Assembly (NCBI RefSeq): GCF_004359215.1
Contig: NW_027152196.1
Location: forward strand, 867,043 to 924,262
Source of the DNA: Bremia lactucae
Lineage: Eukaryota; Oomycota; Peronosporomycetes; Peronosporales; Peronosporaceae
Reading direction: 5' to 3'
Length of the DNA stretch: 57,220 nt
Below are positions 9,304-20,970 of the stretch, one piece after another. Both the position numbers and the translations under genes were made by a program. The notes beneath the pieces are model-generated. The model worked only from the letters and a program-made list of their open reading frames with translations. It ran no database searches and was not told where the DNA came from. Positions within the stretch are counted from its first letter, which is position 1. Every line of letters begins with the position of its first letter.

Positions 9304-10449
9304 GCAATTGCATCCACCCTCGCATGATAGTTGGGAACTTCATTCCCAACTGATGATGGGCTTTCCGGGTCTCGTACGACAGAACAACGAGACCCATCCT
9401 CCTCGACAGAGGGTCCATCAGAGAACGAGCGCATCCCGCGCTCTAAAAAGGATTGGAGGTTCTCAATTCGTTGACGCATGTAACAAGAGATGAGCGTCAT
9501 CCAATTAGGATCTTTAAGGAAGCTGGGTTCCTTAGGAGCATGCCCTGCGCCCATATAGTAGCATGTACATAAATCCCCCATGAGAGCCAAGACATCTTTG
9601 ACCAGATGAACGGTGCATCCACCGACTACGTCTGTTTTTCGAGCTGTTCACTTAAAATATCCAGTTTGTCAAGCCAGGCCTCGCGGCCTATGCTTTGCAC
9701 GTTCTGGACAATTGCTGGTCAAGCTTGGAACAAAAGCTTGACATCCTTTGCCCGCCCGAAAAAAGGCATCGATGAAGAGTTCCATTTCATCCTCACCGAC
9801 CTTATGAAGGCTGGATAAGTCGAACAACGGAATTTAGTATCGATCGTTGGTCACACCAAAACAACGATTTAGATTATCCTAAGAGCGCAACCAAGGCTTG
9901 TTTTTGGATGCGAATTGCAACGTATCGCGGTCCCTCTCCTGTTGGCTCATGCTAACATTAACGCTAGTATAGCTCTCGGAGCGATCCTTAGAATCCCTCC
10001 TTTCCTGGTGATGCAAACTTGCGCTGCTAGCAGCATTCTTCCCTTCAAAATCACTTCATCCCTGGTGACGCATAATAACGTCATTATCAGATGATTCCCA
10101 CCAAAGAGGTCCGACGAGTCAAACAAACCTATCATTACCTCTTTGACTGCACGTTAGAACCCTAAATGTGTAACGAACTCGGGTTCTGGTGATCCGGCGG
10201 CCTACACAATTGCCACTGAGTCGGGCGACGATGGTTACTTGGACCAGTCACCTACAATTGGTGCGGCAGGTGACTTGTCACCGTCACCTGCAATGACATC
10301 AGCAGATGACATATTCCAGTCACCTCCAATGGGAGTATGATGTGACTTTTTCCAAACAGTAGACGCATTAGAGTCTACTGAAACATTTTCATTACCAACA
10401 GCTGCACTGATCCGCGAGCAGCGGCTCACGGGCTACGAGCACAGACTTA
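9304..10449 (-). pseudogene. Minus-strand ORF relic beside the family B 3' LTR (aORF-B)
   Basis: From an ATG at about 10449 (MATSKSVLVARE) the minus strand gives protein-like stretches in alternating frames: ERRDSKDRSESYTSV, TLQFASKNKPWLRS, IPLFDLSSLHKVGEDEMELF, REAWLDKLDILSEQLEKQT. The intact piece 9279-9590 follows (MALMGDLCTCYYMGAGHAPK, then MTLISCYMRQRIENLQSFLE). Several stops and shifts separate them. The N-terminal part includes three diverged repeats of a GDW/GDG-containing unit (10235-10340). It lies left of a plus-oriented family B LTR with a G-rich tract between, the same layout as aORF-A. No similarity to aORF-A is evident and no domain is recognised. Confidence 0.5.
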
Positions 10450-10561
10450 CTTGTCGCCATGTGATATCTGAGAAAAAATCAATAATTGGAATTTTTTTGA
10501 AAGCCGAAGACATAATAGTAATCTGTGTCACCCCACATCAGTCACTATGGTGACTGTTGGT

Positions 10562-10568
10562 TAGGGGG
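10562..10568 (+). promoter_or_regulatory. Possible polypurine tract, family B
   Basis: TAGGGGG directly before the LTR start at 10569. It is short but in the expected place. Confidence 0.4.
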
Positions 10569-11071
10569 TGATGAAAAAGGGTATTCCGTCACATAAGTAT
10601 TATTTTCTAGAAGAGTAATAATAAATATTTCGAAACGAAATAAGCAATAAGTATAAATGATAATTTTCTTTAGTTATTTGACTTAATAATTCCAATTTTA
10701 CCAAATTTTGTAGTACTGATGCAATAAGACATTATCTATATTGGTACGTTGATTTAAGTGTAAAACAACCCCGCCAATCATCACAAAACACATTTGTGTG
10801 GTGCGTAAGGAGGCGCCACACATAGTTTGTTATCAATATAATAAAGTCAGTAGTAGATAGAAGATCGTTATGTAGGAGCTTAATATTTTAATACACGTTA
10901 ACTATTTTCTCTATATTAAAGCCTTAGAATAAACCTTTGGTAGCTAAGACTTCTTACCTACCTGTTATCTTCCTCTGCTCGTCAGTGTACGTGAAGTAAT
11001 CGAGGCCCTAGCATCACTGAAATCAGGTTATCTAGCATTGTTTATAGTACTAGAAAGGATGTCCGATTACA
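10569..11071 (+). repeat. LTR, Gypsy family B (3' LTR)
   Basis: Decayed copy of LTR 8032-8510: shares the GGCGCC segment after GTGCGTAAGGA, CTTCCTCTGC and GTCAGTGTACGTGAAGTAATCGAGG, and ends CGATTACA. The start reads TGATGAAAAAGGG instead of TGTAACGGGACAC. No primer binding site follows. Confidence 0.7.
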
Positions 11072-11546
11072 AAGGACGCCTGGTAAATATAGACCACCAA
11101 CATTCATTGATACGATCTCTAAGCTCTAAACATGAAAAGGCCGTGCGTTATTGCACGTGGTTCTATATGGCGAGCTCTCGGCAGCTTTATGTTGCCTATC
11201 AAACACGAAAGTGCATTTCATGCAACATGGATGCATCACACATCACATCGAACGATTCGTATCGTTCAAAGACAACGGATTTGTATTGAACGTATTCTAT
11301 TCGACTTCAGACACTATCAAATTTGCAGCTGTGGATGGAGCAGTGATAGCGGTCGAGCCTATTTTGTTTTGCAAGTATTCGGATTCAAATATTATAATAT
11401 TCGATTTGCAAGAACTTTCATTTTATATTTATTAATTACATCTAGATAAATATTATTTTGATAAGCCACAAGAGATTCTATGACGTGTTACGAAGTACAA
11501 ATGCAACAGAAGTTGCTGTAATAATCTTAGAATTAAACATATGCTT
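11072..11546. other. Unassigned stretch, overlapping plus ORFs
   Basis: Three overlapping plus-strand ORFs cover the same 300 bases (11038-11289, 11132-11449, 11151-11435). The last one (94 codons, with GFVLNVFYSTSDTIKF and VIAVEPILFCKY) looks the most protein-like, but I recognise nothing. Possibly host sequence or an old element. Confidence 0.3.
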
Positions 11547-12059
11547 CGTAGGCGGGCGCTTCAACAAGGTCTCGCACTTCAAAACACACACCTTTAAGTG
11601 CAGTGAGGAAGCGATTTGACCGTCTTCTCCCCCTTGTAGTGAGGTAGTAGGCGGACGCCTGAAGCGACCTCACCCAAAGAACTTGTACCCCAGAACAAGT
11701 GTCGTCATGAAGGCAGGCACCCGTCCTATCGTGTGCACTTGTTATCAAATAAGTAGGTTTAAGATCATTTAAGTAAAAGAATTAGATAAAAAAAAACTTT
11801 CTATCCAATGAATAGATGCCATCTCTGAGGATGTGGATCTCTACATGGTGAGCGTATTCTGCCGAATACGTTAGCTTGCGGATGATGCAGGACGTCATCC
11901 TGTTCATTGAGAATGCATCCATGTGCATCACAAACACAAGGGTGTGTCACTATGTGAACCTCATTCGAGTGACAGGTCATTTTGCTTCACCTGATGTATT
12001 TGACCTCCCCGTTAAGTGTGATTTACAGGTGTGTAACTTAAGGCAGCAGACTTGTTACA
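11547..12059 (-). repeat. Decayed LTR, family A type (minus)
   Basis: Starts CGTAGGCGGGCG and ends CTTGTTACA. It keeps diverged CTTCTCCC, CACCCAA, GTGTCGTCA and GTGCATCACA segments in the order seen in LTR 20971-21502. Much older than the other family A LTRs. Confidence 0.65.
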
Positions 12060-12400
12060 CCACGCCATTTTAAAAACGATTTTTATATTGTTTTTGTTAA
12101 CTGGACACAATGCTGCATCCTTCTCGCACAGTGAGGATGTAGATCCGTTCTCATTGTCGACTACAATAATTCGACACCACTGCCAGCACCACATATTAGT
12201 AATGAGCTCCGTGAGCTAATGGGCAAGAGTGATGGCGCTATAATGTCCATCCATAGTTCGCCCATTGCTCTCAACATTCAGACGCCTAACGTTGCGAAGG
12301 CAAACTTGCCTAACGTCAACAAGGCAACTGTCTCATCGTCTGCGCCAAACAGCGCAGCGACCAATCATGAGCACTACCCATAGAGGTAGGTCCGAACATC
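12060..12400 (+). pseudogene. aORF-A relic (third copy)
   Basis: CACAGTGAGGATGTAGATCC, then CATTGTCGACTACAATAATTCGACACC, matches the start of aORF-A at 21800-21865 (SEDVDPSLIVDC region). It follows a minus-oriented family A LTR, so the order LTR, then aORF on the opposite strand to the LTR, is kept. No open frame remains. An NVAKANLPNVNKA-like stretch (12290-12330) looks repetitive. Confidence 0.55.
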
Positions 12401-13171
12401 CAAGGTCATAAGACTGATATGTATAACCTTACTTCGCTCTATATGAGAGCGGTGTCGAAATCCAATAAAGACAGTTACATAACTCAAGCTCAATATTAGT
12501 GAACGCCAACGTGTCACTTCGTGCGTTAAACGGGTCTAGTCCGAAATGCCTCGGCGTACCGTCAACAGTATCACAACCGACAACCCCAAGTTAAGCCATC
12601 ACGGCAGACTTTACATGGGCACCAGAGAGACTTACGTATTGATGTTCTGCCCGATGCCTCACAATGTTTTCAGCATATAGAGAGTCGTTATTACAACTAG
12701 TATCACATAAAGACGTGCCTGCCGGATCACTAAAGTTTATGAGCCATGCGCGAGACTGATTTTATCGACAATAATGCTAATTAATTCAGACACTCAATAT
12801 GTAGCAGACTAATGATCTCTGTAAGTGGCTTTGATCAGTAGCGCTTATATTGCCTAGCAAATTTGGCTTCATGACTCGCCGAAGAAGGGATGCTTTATGG
12901 GAGAACTCTGCGTTTGACACAATATCAGAAGCCACTTTGAGCGAAGCGAAGTGAAATATAAAAACTTCCATTCTCGCCACTCCTGTACATAGATCTTTCG
13001 AGGAATTGGTTTTTGACATCGTCTTTGATAATGTGTTACGCTGTATTACAGCAATTAAAGGTCGAATTTTTGGTCATAGCCCGCTAAGTTTTTTACCTGG
13101 ACATTTTCTTATCCGTTTGCTAATCCCCATCTACTACTCGAACGCCGCGATAAGCCTAAGCCTTAGCTTTA
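12401..13171. other. No feature recognised
   Basis: No retroelement motif, LTR match or convincing ORF seen. ORF 12786-13019 (minus, 77 codons) has no motif. Confidence 0.4.
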
Positions 13172-13419
13172 AAGTCGTTTTCTTTCCTTTTCAGAGCATT
13201 CGTCTGTAAGGACTTAGGTGGAATTTGACTACAAGTGTAATATAGTATAGCGGAGCTAATTCAATCTTAATGTCAACGGAAGATTTGTAGGCTTGAAGTC
13301 GTTTTCTTTCCTTTTCAGAGCATTCGTCTGTAAGGACTTAGGTGAAGATTGACTACAAGTGTAATATAGTATAGCCGAGCTAATTCAATCTTAATGTCAA
13401 CGGAAGATTTGTAGGCTTG
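13172..13419. repeat. Tandem duplication, 2 x 124 bp
   Basis: 13172-13295 and 13296-13419 are nearly identical: both start AAGTCGTTTTCTTTCC and end GATTTGTAGGCTTG. Differences are confined to a few bases (GTGGAATTTG versus GTGAAGATTG; GCGGAGC versus GCCGAGC). Confidence 0.95.
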
Positions 13420-13867
13420 AAAAGTAGCTACCTTTACAAATCTTAATAATTAAGAACTCAAAGATACCAACAAGCTCAAAGAGCCTAACTCGAGGGTTTT
13501 AACGATTTTAAGAATGACACAGCAGCTAATGCCCAAGCGTATGTGCCTTTAGAAGACTTTGCTCTTACAGATAACAGCGCAAGTGTAGCGGAGCTATCTC
13601 GCTCCTTCAGTCAGAGAAAGACTTCTATAATCAGTAAACAGTCACTTGGTAATTCAAAAAAGCTGGCAGTGATGAACGCAGGCTTGCTTCAGCCATAACA
13701 TAATCCTTCCCATGTGAATTGAAATAGGCTCGCCCCGAGACAGACTGCTGTAACCTGATCAGGATGTCCGCTCGCCTTCTAAACGAGGTTGTTGGCGGTC
13801 CAACGTCAAAAGACGGGCTTGTACTACGTCAATTACGTCATGCGTCACTCAGTTAAAGCAAGTATCT
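13420..13867. other. No feature recognised
   Basis: Unique-looking sequence between the tandem duplication and the family D minus-strand ORF. No ORF, LTR or RNA gene seen. Confidence 0.4.
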
Positions 13868-14830
13868 CTAGGAAAATTTGCGCTTCGTGCTCCTAAGCCA
13901 CAAAACATCCTTCGATGTTTGGGCCCTCTCCTGCGTTGCTCGACGAGCGAGAAAGCTTTCAATTCCATGTGAAGGAACTTCTGAAGCGATGTCGCTGCAA
14001 GAGCCACTTCTAGTATTTAGAGTAGTGGCTAGAGAATCCCTCTTCGATGAGCTCTTGGGAGTTCGAGGATCCCCTTTGCAAGATTGCAACTACGCCGCTG
14101 ACGACCACGCTCAGGGCCAACTTGCTTAAAAGGACGCTTCCCAACAATAGAGGTAAGAATAGATGAATCCACAGCCCCAGCGAGGCTTGGATTCACGGTT
14201 GCATTGGCAACTAGGGAAACATAATGTTGGCTAGACCCAATCTTGTATTTTGGCCGATACATCGCACGTAATTGGCCTGTCGCCACAAGTTTTACAATAC
14301 CAGAGCATTTGTTTCGCTCTAAACAAGCATCTGACGCATCGGTAAAGTCTCTTATAGACCGTACATTGCGGATGCGATGACTTTTCATAAATAATGCTTC
14401 GCTTTCGGTGATCGGATCTTTTCAATAAAAGCGTCCGTTTTCCTCATTGAGGACACAGAGGCACCACATTCTTGTTTAGGTCGAAACGTTAAATATTGAC
14501 GTGGTGGCACAACGAATGGCGTAAGCTACAGCGTCGCGTGTAGAGAGCTCCTTTGGCGTACATAAAGTGGTGTGAATCAATTTCAGCTATAAGCTTTGGC
14601 TTACGCTTGCGTCGAAGCCTGACGACGAGCTTCTCCTCCCTATGGATTGCTTGGTCTTGCTCCTCATCGAGCGAGTTCGTTGACGTGTTGGTTTCAAGAC
14701 AAGGTATCCTGCGCAATGCAGTCAAAGCATCCGTGACACCATATTCTATGAACAAATTTGGAACCCGACAACTTCGTCTTCACGGCGGAACGTGTTAGGT
14801 TGTGGCTTCTCATCCACGTACCCATCGTCT
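13868..14830 (-). pseudogene. Minus-strand ORF of family D (aORF-D or gag), copy 1
   Basis: Minus-strand pieces in order: GVTDALTALRR...STNSLDEEQ...KPKLIAEIDSH (14489-14755), a Cys-containing segment (14231-14425), ERNKCSGIVKLVATGQLRAM and KIGSSQHYVSLVANATVNPS (14029-14388), and a basic C-terminal piece (13868-14089). The N-terminal piece is conserved in the relic at 19880-20215 (GVADVLTALRRTLG, then KPKLIVNINSH). I recognise no domain. Because LTR orientation of family D is not fixed, this could be an antisense ORF like aORF-A or the gag of a minus-strand element. Confidence 0.45.
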
Positions 14831-15412
14831 CATCAGTAGGAACGAAGAGTCGATGACTTACGAATAGATGGCATTAGACAAAAGGATGTATATCGCAACC
14901 GTAAAATTGGCTATTCAATATCCAACCTCAAAGAGATATGGGTGCGAATGCCGATACTCGGTGTCAGTAGTAGGTTGTAATGGCACCATTCGGTTGGCGA
15001 ACCATTTTTTTAATGTGGAATAATTCACATTATAGCTAAATTACCCTTTGTTTTCTTAAAAAGACGATATTATCAAATCCCATTTATTATGGATAATAAG
15101 CGTGGAGGCTACGTGATAGATATCTGGTGGCCAAAAATCTACTTTGAATCTAATAAGGGTAGGTAACTATGTTTAAACATAAGATACCTATCAGTTCGCC
15201 TATTCATCTTATAGTGCCTAGTGATTTCTAAAGGCTCGCGCTGTGATCGGTGATAGTAATAAGCCTTCGTAGGTGAATACTCTCGGGCACTAATTGCCAC
15301 TTTGTTCTTCGTACCACTGAAACCCTTGAAAAAGGATTCACTTAGCTCTACAAACTTGTACGACTCACTGTGCTGTAATACATATTGGCTTCCTAACACA
15401 CCGGCTACTATT
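14831..15412. repeat. LTR-like repeat, family D (copy 1)
   Basis: Shares with 20220-20860 the segments GTGCGAATGCCGA, ACTCGGTGTCA, TTTAATGTGG, ATTCACATTAT, CCTTTGTT and the distance between them. Ends are not defined; the right side may end TTCCTAACACA. It abuts reverse-transcriptase sequence at about 15420. Confidence 0.5.
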
Positions 15413-15419
15413 AATCTTC

Positions 15420-17240
15420 TCGTAATGCAGCTCTTTCGCGCTCTAAAGGTTATACACAGACTCCGACTTATTTTGATGACATCTTTGGCCGAAATCGTGC
15501 GGAGCGAGGTCGTCCGGACGTGGAAAACCGAATTGATAAATAACGAGCCGTGCTCGAGTGCGTGTCTACATATAAGTCGTACCTAAATGCATATTTGGGG
15601 CAGCTTAAATTCCCTTTTTAGGGTGCTTCATTGGAAAGAGAATATTTGAAGCAGATCCTGCTAAGGAAAAAAAAACTTTTTTGATTGGCCAGTTCCTATT
15701 CGTGTAAGTAGCTGGCCTCGCCTATTACTTGCACAAGTACAGCAAGATGTACTTATCCAATATAATCTACTTGCACTGGAGTATGCCCCAGTCAAATTTA
15801 GAGTTCATCGGCTTCGCTCTCAGCCTTTTGTGGTCTATACAGATAATTTGTCTTTACGCGCCGCGATTAAGTCGCCTATCTCTCACAAATATCTAGATGC
15901 CTTTCTTTCTGTTCGGAATATAACTTTGAGGTAAAGTATAAGCCTGGCAAGTAAACAGCTTTTATCTGTTCAGCATATGTCAAGGACGAACAGAGTAAAT
16001 CTTTGCTACGAGCTCTTGGAAGCAATAGCTTTAAACCCGGATATTAAATTGTCGGCACGATTAAGTTGACTTGTATCGATATGTCGTTTGTATTGCTGCA
16101 CAGATGCAGTTAATTTTCCGCGCATCGTTGTTTTTCATGATGAGGAGCTTAAGTAATACATTCTAAATAAGGTGCATGGTACTATTTTCAGCGTTCATCT
16201 CGGTCGAAAAGGCCTACGGCTCAGTGAGCCATAACTATTGTTGGCCCAAACCTTTCAATTCGGTAGGCACCTATATTCGTATATCAAATCTGCAACGTAT
16301 TAACCCTCGGCTCCTGCAACCGCGTCACTGGCTAGTTCACCCGTACCCACTGGATGTTTAGAGTCCATAAGTATGGATTTTGTGTTGGCCTACCGAAATA
16401 TTAGCCCGGTTACACAAGCACCGTGGTCTTTGTTGACCGATTGAGCATAACGGCTAGCATAGCAGCTATGCCAGATACCATTGACGATGAAGGCATAGTA
16501 AAACTGTTTATTGTTCGCGTGTTTCATCAACACGATTCGCCTGTAGCAATCGTCTTTGATAGAGAGACCCCCATTTCACGGGTAAGCTCTGAAGCTCGAT
16601 CTTCCGAGTGCTTCACACCAGGTTAGACATGTCTACAGCGGATAACCCGCAGACCGATGTTCAAACTGAACATGGCAGTCGCTTCATTGAAGACGTTCTG
16701 CGCACTTTGCGTGCGAAGGCACCAAAGAGCCGGAGCTTAATGCTTTCGGCTGTGGAGTTTGCGTTGAACAACGCGGTGCATACCTCTTCAGGCTATAACA
16801 ACGTTCTATGTGAACGGTCTCACTCACCCACGCGTTTATTTTATGATACCACCACGTAAATCAGGACTTGATGGGGAGAAATAGAGGATCGGCGTGCTGA
16901 TATCAGCCCTGTTCCTGTTAAGAAACAAGTAAGCGAGTTTCTCGAAACGCGGTTAATTGTCTTAAGACATGTTCGTGATACAATGGCTGTTAGTCAAGAC
17001 AAACAAAATAACAGACGGTTACTAAAGGCATAAGATGTATTGATTCTTATGTAGTCGGTGACCAAGTCTTACTAAACGCTAATTTCCCTTACAGCGGTCC
17101 TTAAAACCGAATTCAGCTCTCGTTTTATTGTACCATTACGGACGTGGCCGAGAAGGGCCTAGCGTATAATAAACCTTCAAAGCAAGCTGTGTACCCTCTT
17201 GTGGCACGACCAGCTACTTCCACGGTATTCTACTGGGGTT
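15420..17240 (+). pseudogene. Gypsy family D pol relic (RT, RNase H, integrase)
   Basis: Degenerate pol on plus, starting inside reverse transcriptase. ATGCAGCTCTTTCGC and CTTATTTTGATGACATC give MQLFRALK and the catalytic YFDDI, then a VENRIDK-like part (15460-15560). RNase H is seen as QPFVVYTDNLSLRAAIKSP (15815-15880). The integrase core follows: VFVDRLS...AAMPDTIDDEG...KLFIVRVFHQHD...VAIVFDRETP (16423-16580), then LDMSTADNPQTDVQTEHGSR (16620-16680). The C-terminal part has DSYVVGDQVLLNA and VAEKGLAYN (17040-17170). Stops and shifts throughout. Its 5' part is missing at the LTR-like repeat. Confidence 0.8.
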
Positions 17241-18039
17241 GCTAACCGCTGTTAGAGGGATGTCCCTAGCTTGTATGAGAATCTTAGATAACTATTGACA
17301 TGGTCGAGAGCACTGCACATTTTACATCCCACCATATTGCAATGAAGAGCATCGTTCTAGAAAACGTTTTCTGTCCTGGAATAGGAGCAGCATTAAGCTT
17401 ATTATAAGCATGCATAATACGCCGTTGTTAACCGTTGATGTTGCAGCTAAGTGTTGAAGGTAAAGTTGCAACTTTAGTAATGCCTATGTGCACACAGGAA
17501 AGAGTAAGCTAGCATTCATAGTTTGATTGAGTGTATGTACCGTGGGTGAACGCGCAAAAGAGAACAAGTTAGGAGAATTTTTAAATGCATTGAAGCTCCA
17601 TCGGTTAGATGTGACAGCACTAACCGAGAGGTCACGGGATCGAGCCTCGTCAATGTACGAAAATTAAATTTTATAGGGTGCTCGTGTTTGGGGCTCATCA
17701 GCGATATCCTGCCAGATAGCCCCCCCCCCCTATTTTTGTGCTGTAGCACACAACAGAAAGAAAAGTACTGTAATCACAAACTAACGGTCGATAGAAACGA
17801 ATGGTAAGTAAAATTTGTAAAGAAAAAAGTGGACGTGAAATCGATTCACTAATAAATAACACTCTCGTAACACTCACTTTTGGTTAAACAACTTTGGCCT
17901 CTAACCATCTCCCTCTTAGCTCACAGCACGCAACTTTTATAGGTTATGAGCCCTTAAGGCGATTCTGGTTTCAAGGCTGGGCCTATTAACGGGTCCTACA
18001 GCGCCCTGTAGATGTATACGATACCTAAGGAGCTTTGAG
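17241..18039. other. No feature recognised
   Basis: Contains a poly-C run of 11 at about 17720. No ORF with motif, no LTR match. Confidence 0.4.
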
Positions 18040-18720
18040 AGGCGGCTCTCGGCGACGGTGTTGTCACGGAGACCAATGATCTACAAGATCACGCGGCAAT
18101 CGTGCTCAACCCAACGACTCTCAGCTCATGCACGCGATGAAAACAAGTGCAAAAGAGGCATGGTTGGTCCTCGAGATCACACAAGACATGGCAAATCGGA
18201 CAAGTGCAAAAGAGGCATGATTGGTCCTCGAGATCATTCATCCGACACAAGATACGGCAAATCGGCCGTGGCGTAAGGAGAAGTTTTTTGCATCGATGCA
18301 TCGTCCGTTAGCGAGCACGTGATGGAGATGGAAGACCTTGTCATGAAGTTGGAGAACGCCGCATGAGGTCCTAGCGAGAAGAACATTTACGCTGGTATGC
18401 TACGAAAGCCTTGTTAATGCTTTTCGCGAGGTCGAAATGACTTTCAGCATAGCTGACCTAGTCGGCAAGCTGATTGCTGAAGAAGTATGGCAGAAGGAAT
18501 CAACGCAGACCGAAGAAGCGAACACACTTATCGTGGGCAGGATGGCCGAAAAAAAATTAAAATAAAAAAGCAGCAAGATCGAAGGGTCAAGAAACCTTTA
18601 GAAGTGTGTTATAGTTGCGGCAAGGCTGGCCATTAAACGAGACAATGCCGTTCAGGCGGTCCTGTAGAGAATGCGCACCATGACCAATTCAATGTTGCAT
18701 CAACAAAGCCGAAAGATTTA
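18040..18720 (+). pseudogene. Copia-type gag relic
   Basis: Plus-strand translation gives TSAKEAWLVLEITQDMANR, the Ty1/Copia gag signature (TAKEAWD.L...). This segment is duplicated in tandem (period 57 bp, 18143 and 18200). Later comes a YESLVNAF...DLVGKLIAEE-like helical part (18400-18490) and a zinc knuckle CYSCGKAGH...RQCRSGG (18607-18660), where a stop (TAA) follows the His. Gag of this kind packages element RNA. This copy has several stops. Confidence 0.65.
18143..18256 (+). repeat. Tandem duplication in Copia gag, period 57 bp
   Basis: ACAAGTGCAAAAGAGGCATG starts at 18143 and again at 18200. 57 bp equals 19 codons, so the frame was kept when it arose. The second copy has a stop (TGG to TGA) and a small insertion. 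Confidence 0.85.
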
Positions 18721-19079
18721 TGACAAGACGCTGGGTCATGTACAGGGGTGCGTGAGCACACATGTGCAAGGATCACCAATTGTATGTGAGCTACTCAGAG
18801 GCAACGATGCCGAGTGACACTTCGAGCGCCAAGAGTGGAGCTTTACTAGGGGTTCTTAATTATGGAATGGTCGTATAGCGTGTCTGAACTTTTACTTCGT
18901 GGATCGACGCTAAACAGGAGAATACGCTGCCCGTCATGATCTGACGAGAAAATTGTTTTCGTTGACAGCTGTGACGTCACACGGGATGACAGTAGATACT
19001 GCCGACGACAGGTGATTATTTAAGCGTGGAAACACGACAGTGGCATCGGGACAAAAGCAAGGTTCGCTGATATACCTGG
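18721..19079. other. No clear feature; possible element debris
   Basis: Between the Copia gag relic and the second family D integrase. A stretch around 18955-19010 could be protease or pol debris but shows no motif I can name. Confidence 0.35.
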
Positions 19080-19870
19080 TGGCTAATTTAGCGGTTGTGC
19101 CGGATACCGTTGACGTGAAGGCACAGTAAAGATGTTATTGATCGCGTGTTTCATCAGCACAATTTGCCTGTCGCATCATCTCTGCTAGAGACTCCCATTA
19201 GCACGGGTAAGTTCTGAAAATCAATCTTCCGAGTGCTTGGCACCAGATTAGACATGTCGACAGCAGATAATCCGCAGACCGATGTTCAAACTGAACATGG
19301 CAGTCGCTTCATTAAAGACGTTCTGCGCAGTTTGTGTGCGGAGACACCAAAGAGCTGGATCACAATGCTTCCGGTTGTAGAGTTTGCGTTGAACAATGCG
19401 GTGCGTACCTCTTCAGGCCATAACTCCGTTCTATGTGAACGGTCTCACTCGCCCAAGCGTTTACTTTTAACGATACCACCACGTAAATCAGGACTTAGTG
19501 GGGGGATAGCCGATCGGCTTGCTGATACCAGCCCTGTTCCTGTTAAGAAATAAGTAAGCGAGTTTTTCGCAACGCGATTACTTGTCTTAAGTTCTTAAGT
19601 AATGTGCCTGTTACAACGGCTGATAGCCAAAACAACAAAAGAACAGGCGGATACTAAATGCATAAGATTTTATGATTCTTATGTAGTCGGTGACCGTGTC
19701 TTACCAAATGCTAACCTACTGTCGGCGACTTTAGGCCAAATTGCGCCCGCATTTTAGTGGACCATTTACGGACGTGGCAAAGAAGGGCCTACGTGCTCGA
19801 TTACGCAGATTAACGAATAGTGACGTGGGTATTATCCTAATGGCGCGAGATATCGCTCATGAAGAGCGTC
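19080..19870 (+). pseudogene. Gypsy family D integrase relic (copy 2)
   Basis: LGTRLDMSTADNPQTDVQTE, then FALNNAVRTSSGHNSVLCER (19233-19553), matches family D copy 1 at 16608-16859 closely. The upstream core is frameshifted (PDTVDVKAQ, then VFHQHNLPVASS at 19100-19180). The C-terminal domain is visible as DSYVVGDRVLPNANL (19680-19730). The minus-strand ORF follows at once. Confidence 0.75.
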
Positions 19871-19879
19871 GCGTGAAGC

Positions 19880-20215
19880 GAGCTCCCCTGGTGTAGTCGC
19901 CTTGGATTCAGAGGTTTAGATGATTAAACTGCGTTCCGTAACCTCTTTGGGCACTCTTCTATGTGAATTTATATTTACTATGAGCTTTGGTTTTGCCCGA
20001 GCCACAGCCTCACGACGATCTCGCTCCTCCCTAAGTATTACTTTCTCTAACTACTGATCGAGCGGGTTCGTTGATTTGTTGGTCTTAATGCCCAGTGTTC
20101 TGCGTAATGCGGTCAAAACATCCGCGACACCACGTTCTGGGAACAGAGTTGGAGCCCGGCAAGATTCGTCTTCACTCCGAAACGTGTTGGGTTGAGGCTT
20201 CTCACCTTTTCCTCA
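19880..20215 (-). pseudogene. Minus-strand ORF of family D, copy 2
   Basis: Minus strand from about 20200 reads ERGVADVLTALRRTLGIKTN, STNPLDQ, a stop, LEKVILREERDRREAVARAK, PKLIVNINSH. It matches copy 1 (14489-14755) over its N-terminal part. Here it converges on the integrase relic to its left. Confidence 0.55.
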
Positions 20216-20219
20216 GATG

Positions 20220-20860
20220 AAATTTAACTAAATAGGCTGTGTCTCATCGTCTTTGACAAAGAAGCTAAGAGTCGGTGACTCACGCATGGATGTCATCAGA
20301 TAAAGATATGTGTTGTAGAAACAAAAGCATATTTTAAGCAATTAATACCTAACCTGAAAGAGGAAACGAGTGCGAATGCCGACACTCGGTGTCAATAGTG
20401 AGGTGAAATGGGGTACACCTCGGTAAGTAAACCATTAATGTGGTACAATTCACATTATGAATTAAATATCCTTTGTTCTATTTTAAGTAAGTAATATCAT
20501 TAAAATCATTTGTATTACGGTAATACGCGTGGCAGCCACCAGATAATTATCTTGTGGCCGAGATATATTTTTTAAATGTGATTAAGGAAAAGTTTTATAT
20601 TTAAAGCATTCATAAAGTTCAGTTCGCCTTTTGATCTCAAAGTGTCGAGCTCATTTCTAAGGCTTTCGCTGCGATCGGTGAAAGCTGGTAGATGTAGCAG
20701 CTCACAAGCTCATAGAGGTAAGTAAATTCTACTGAAAGGGACGTAGTTGTTCGTAGAACTAAGCGGCAACCAGTGCCGAGACTATAAAAAACACTTGAAG
20801 GCTAATTCTGTAGAATTACGTGGCTATTCAAGTCTGTCAGTTTTCCTCTGACTAAAGGAG
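20220..20860. repeat. LTR-like repeat, family D (copy 2)
   Basis: Counterpart of 14831-15412 (shared GAGTGCGAATGCCGACACTC and following blocks). Ends not defined. Confidence 0.5.
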
Positions 20861-20863
20861 CGA

Positions 20864-20970
20864 TGTAGGCGGGCGCTTCTATAGCAGCCACACTCTACTT
20901 AAGCACGCACCTTGAAGCACAGTGAAAAAGCGGTTTGACCGTCTTCTCTCTCGTGCAGCGAGTTTGAGGG
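20864..20970 (-). repeat. Partial duplicate of the family A LTR end
   Basis: TGTAGGCGGGCGCTTC up to CAGCGAGTTTGAGGG repeats the first 100 or so bases of the adjacent minus LTR (20971 on) with several changes. Either a tandem duplication or the remnant of a second LTR. Confidence 0.7.

Noticed and set aside
10235..10340. CRISPR-like or satellite array (repeated CACCTGCAAT-like units)
   Set aside because: Only three diverged units with irregular spacing, explained as short peptide repeats in the aORF-B relic. No CRISPR would be expected in this kind of genome.
17716..17730. Poly-C run as a functional element
   Set aside because: A homopolymer of 11 without neighbouring LTR; may be a sequencing or slippage feature.
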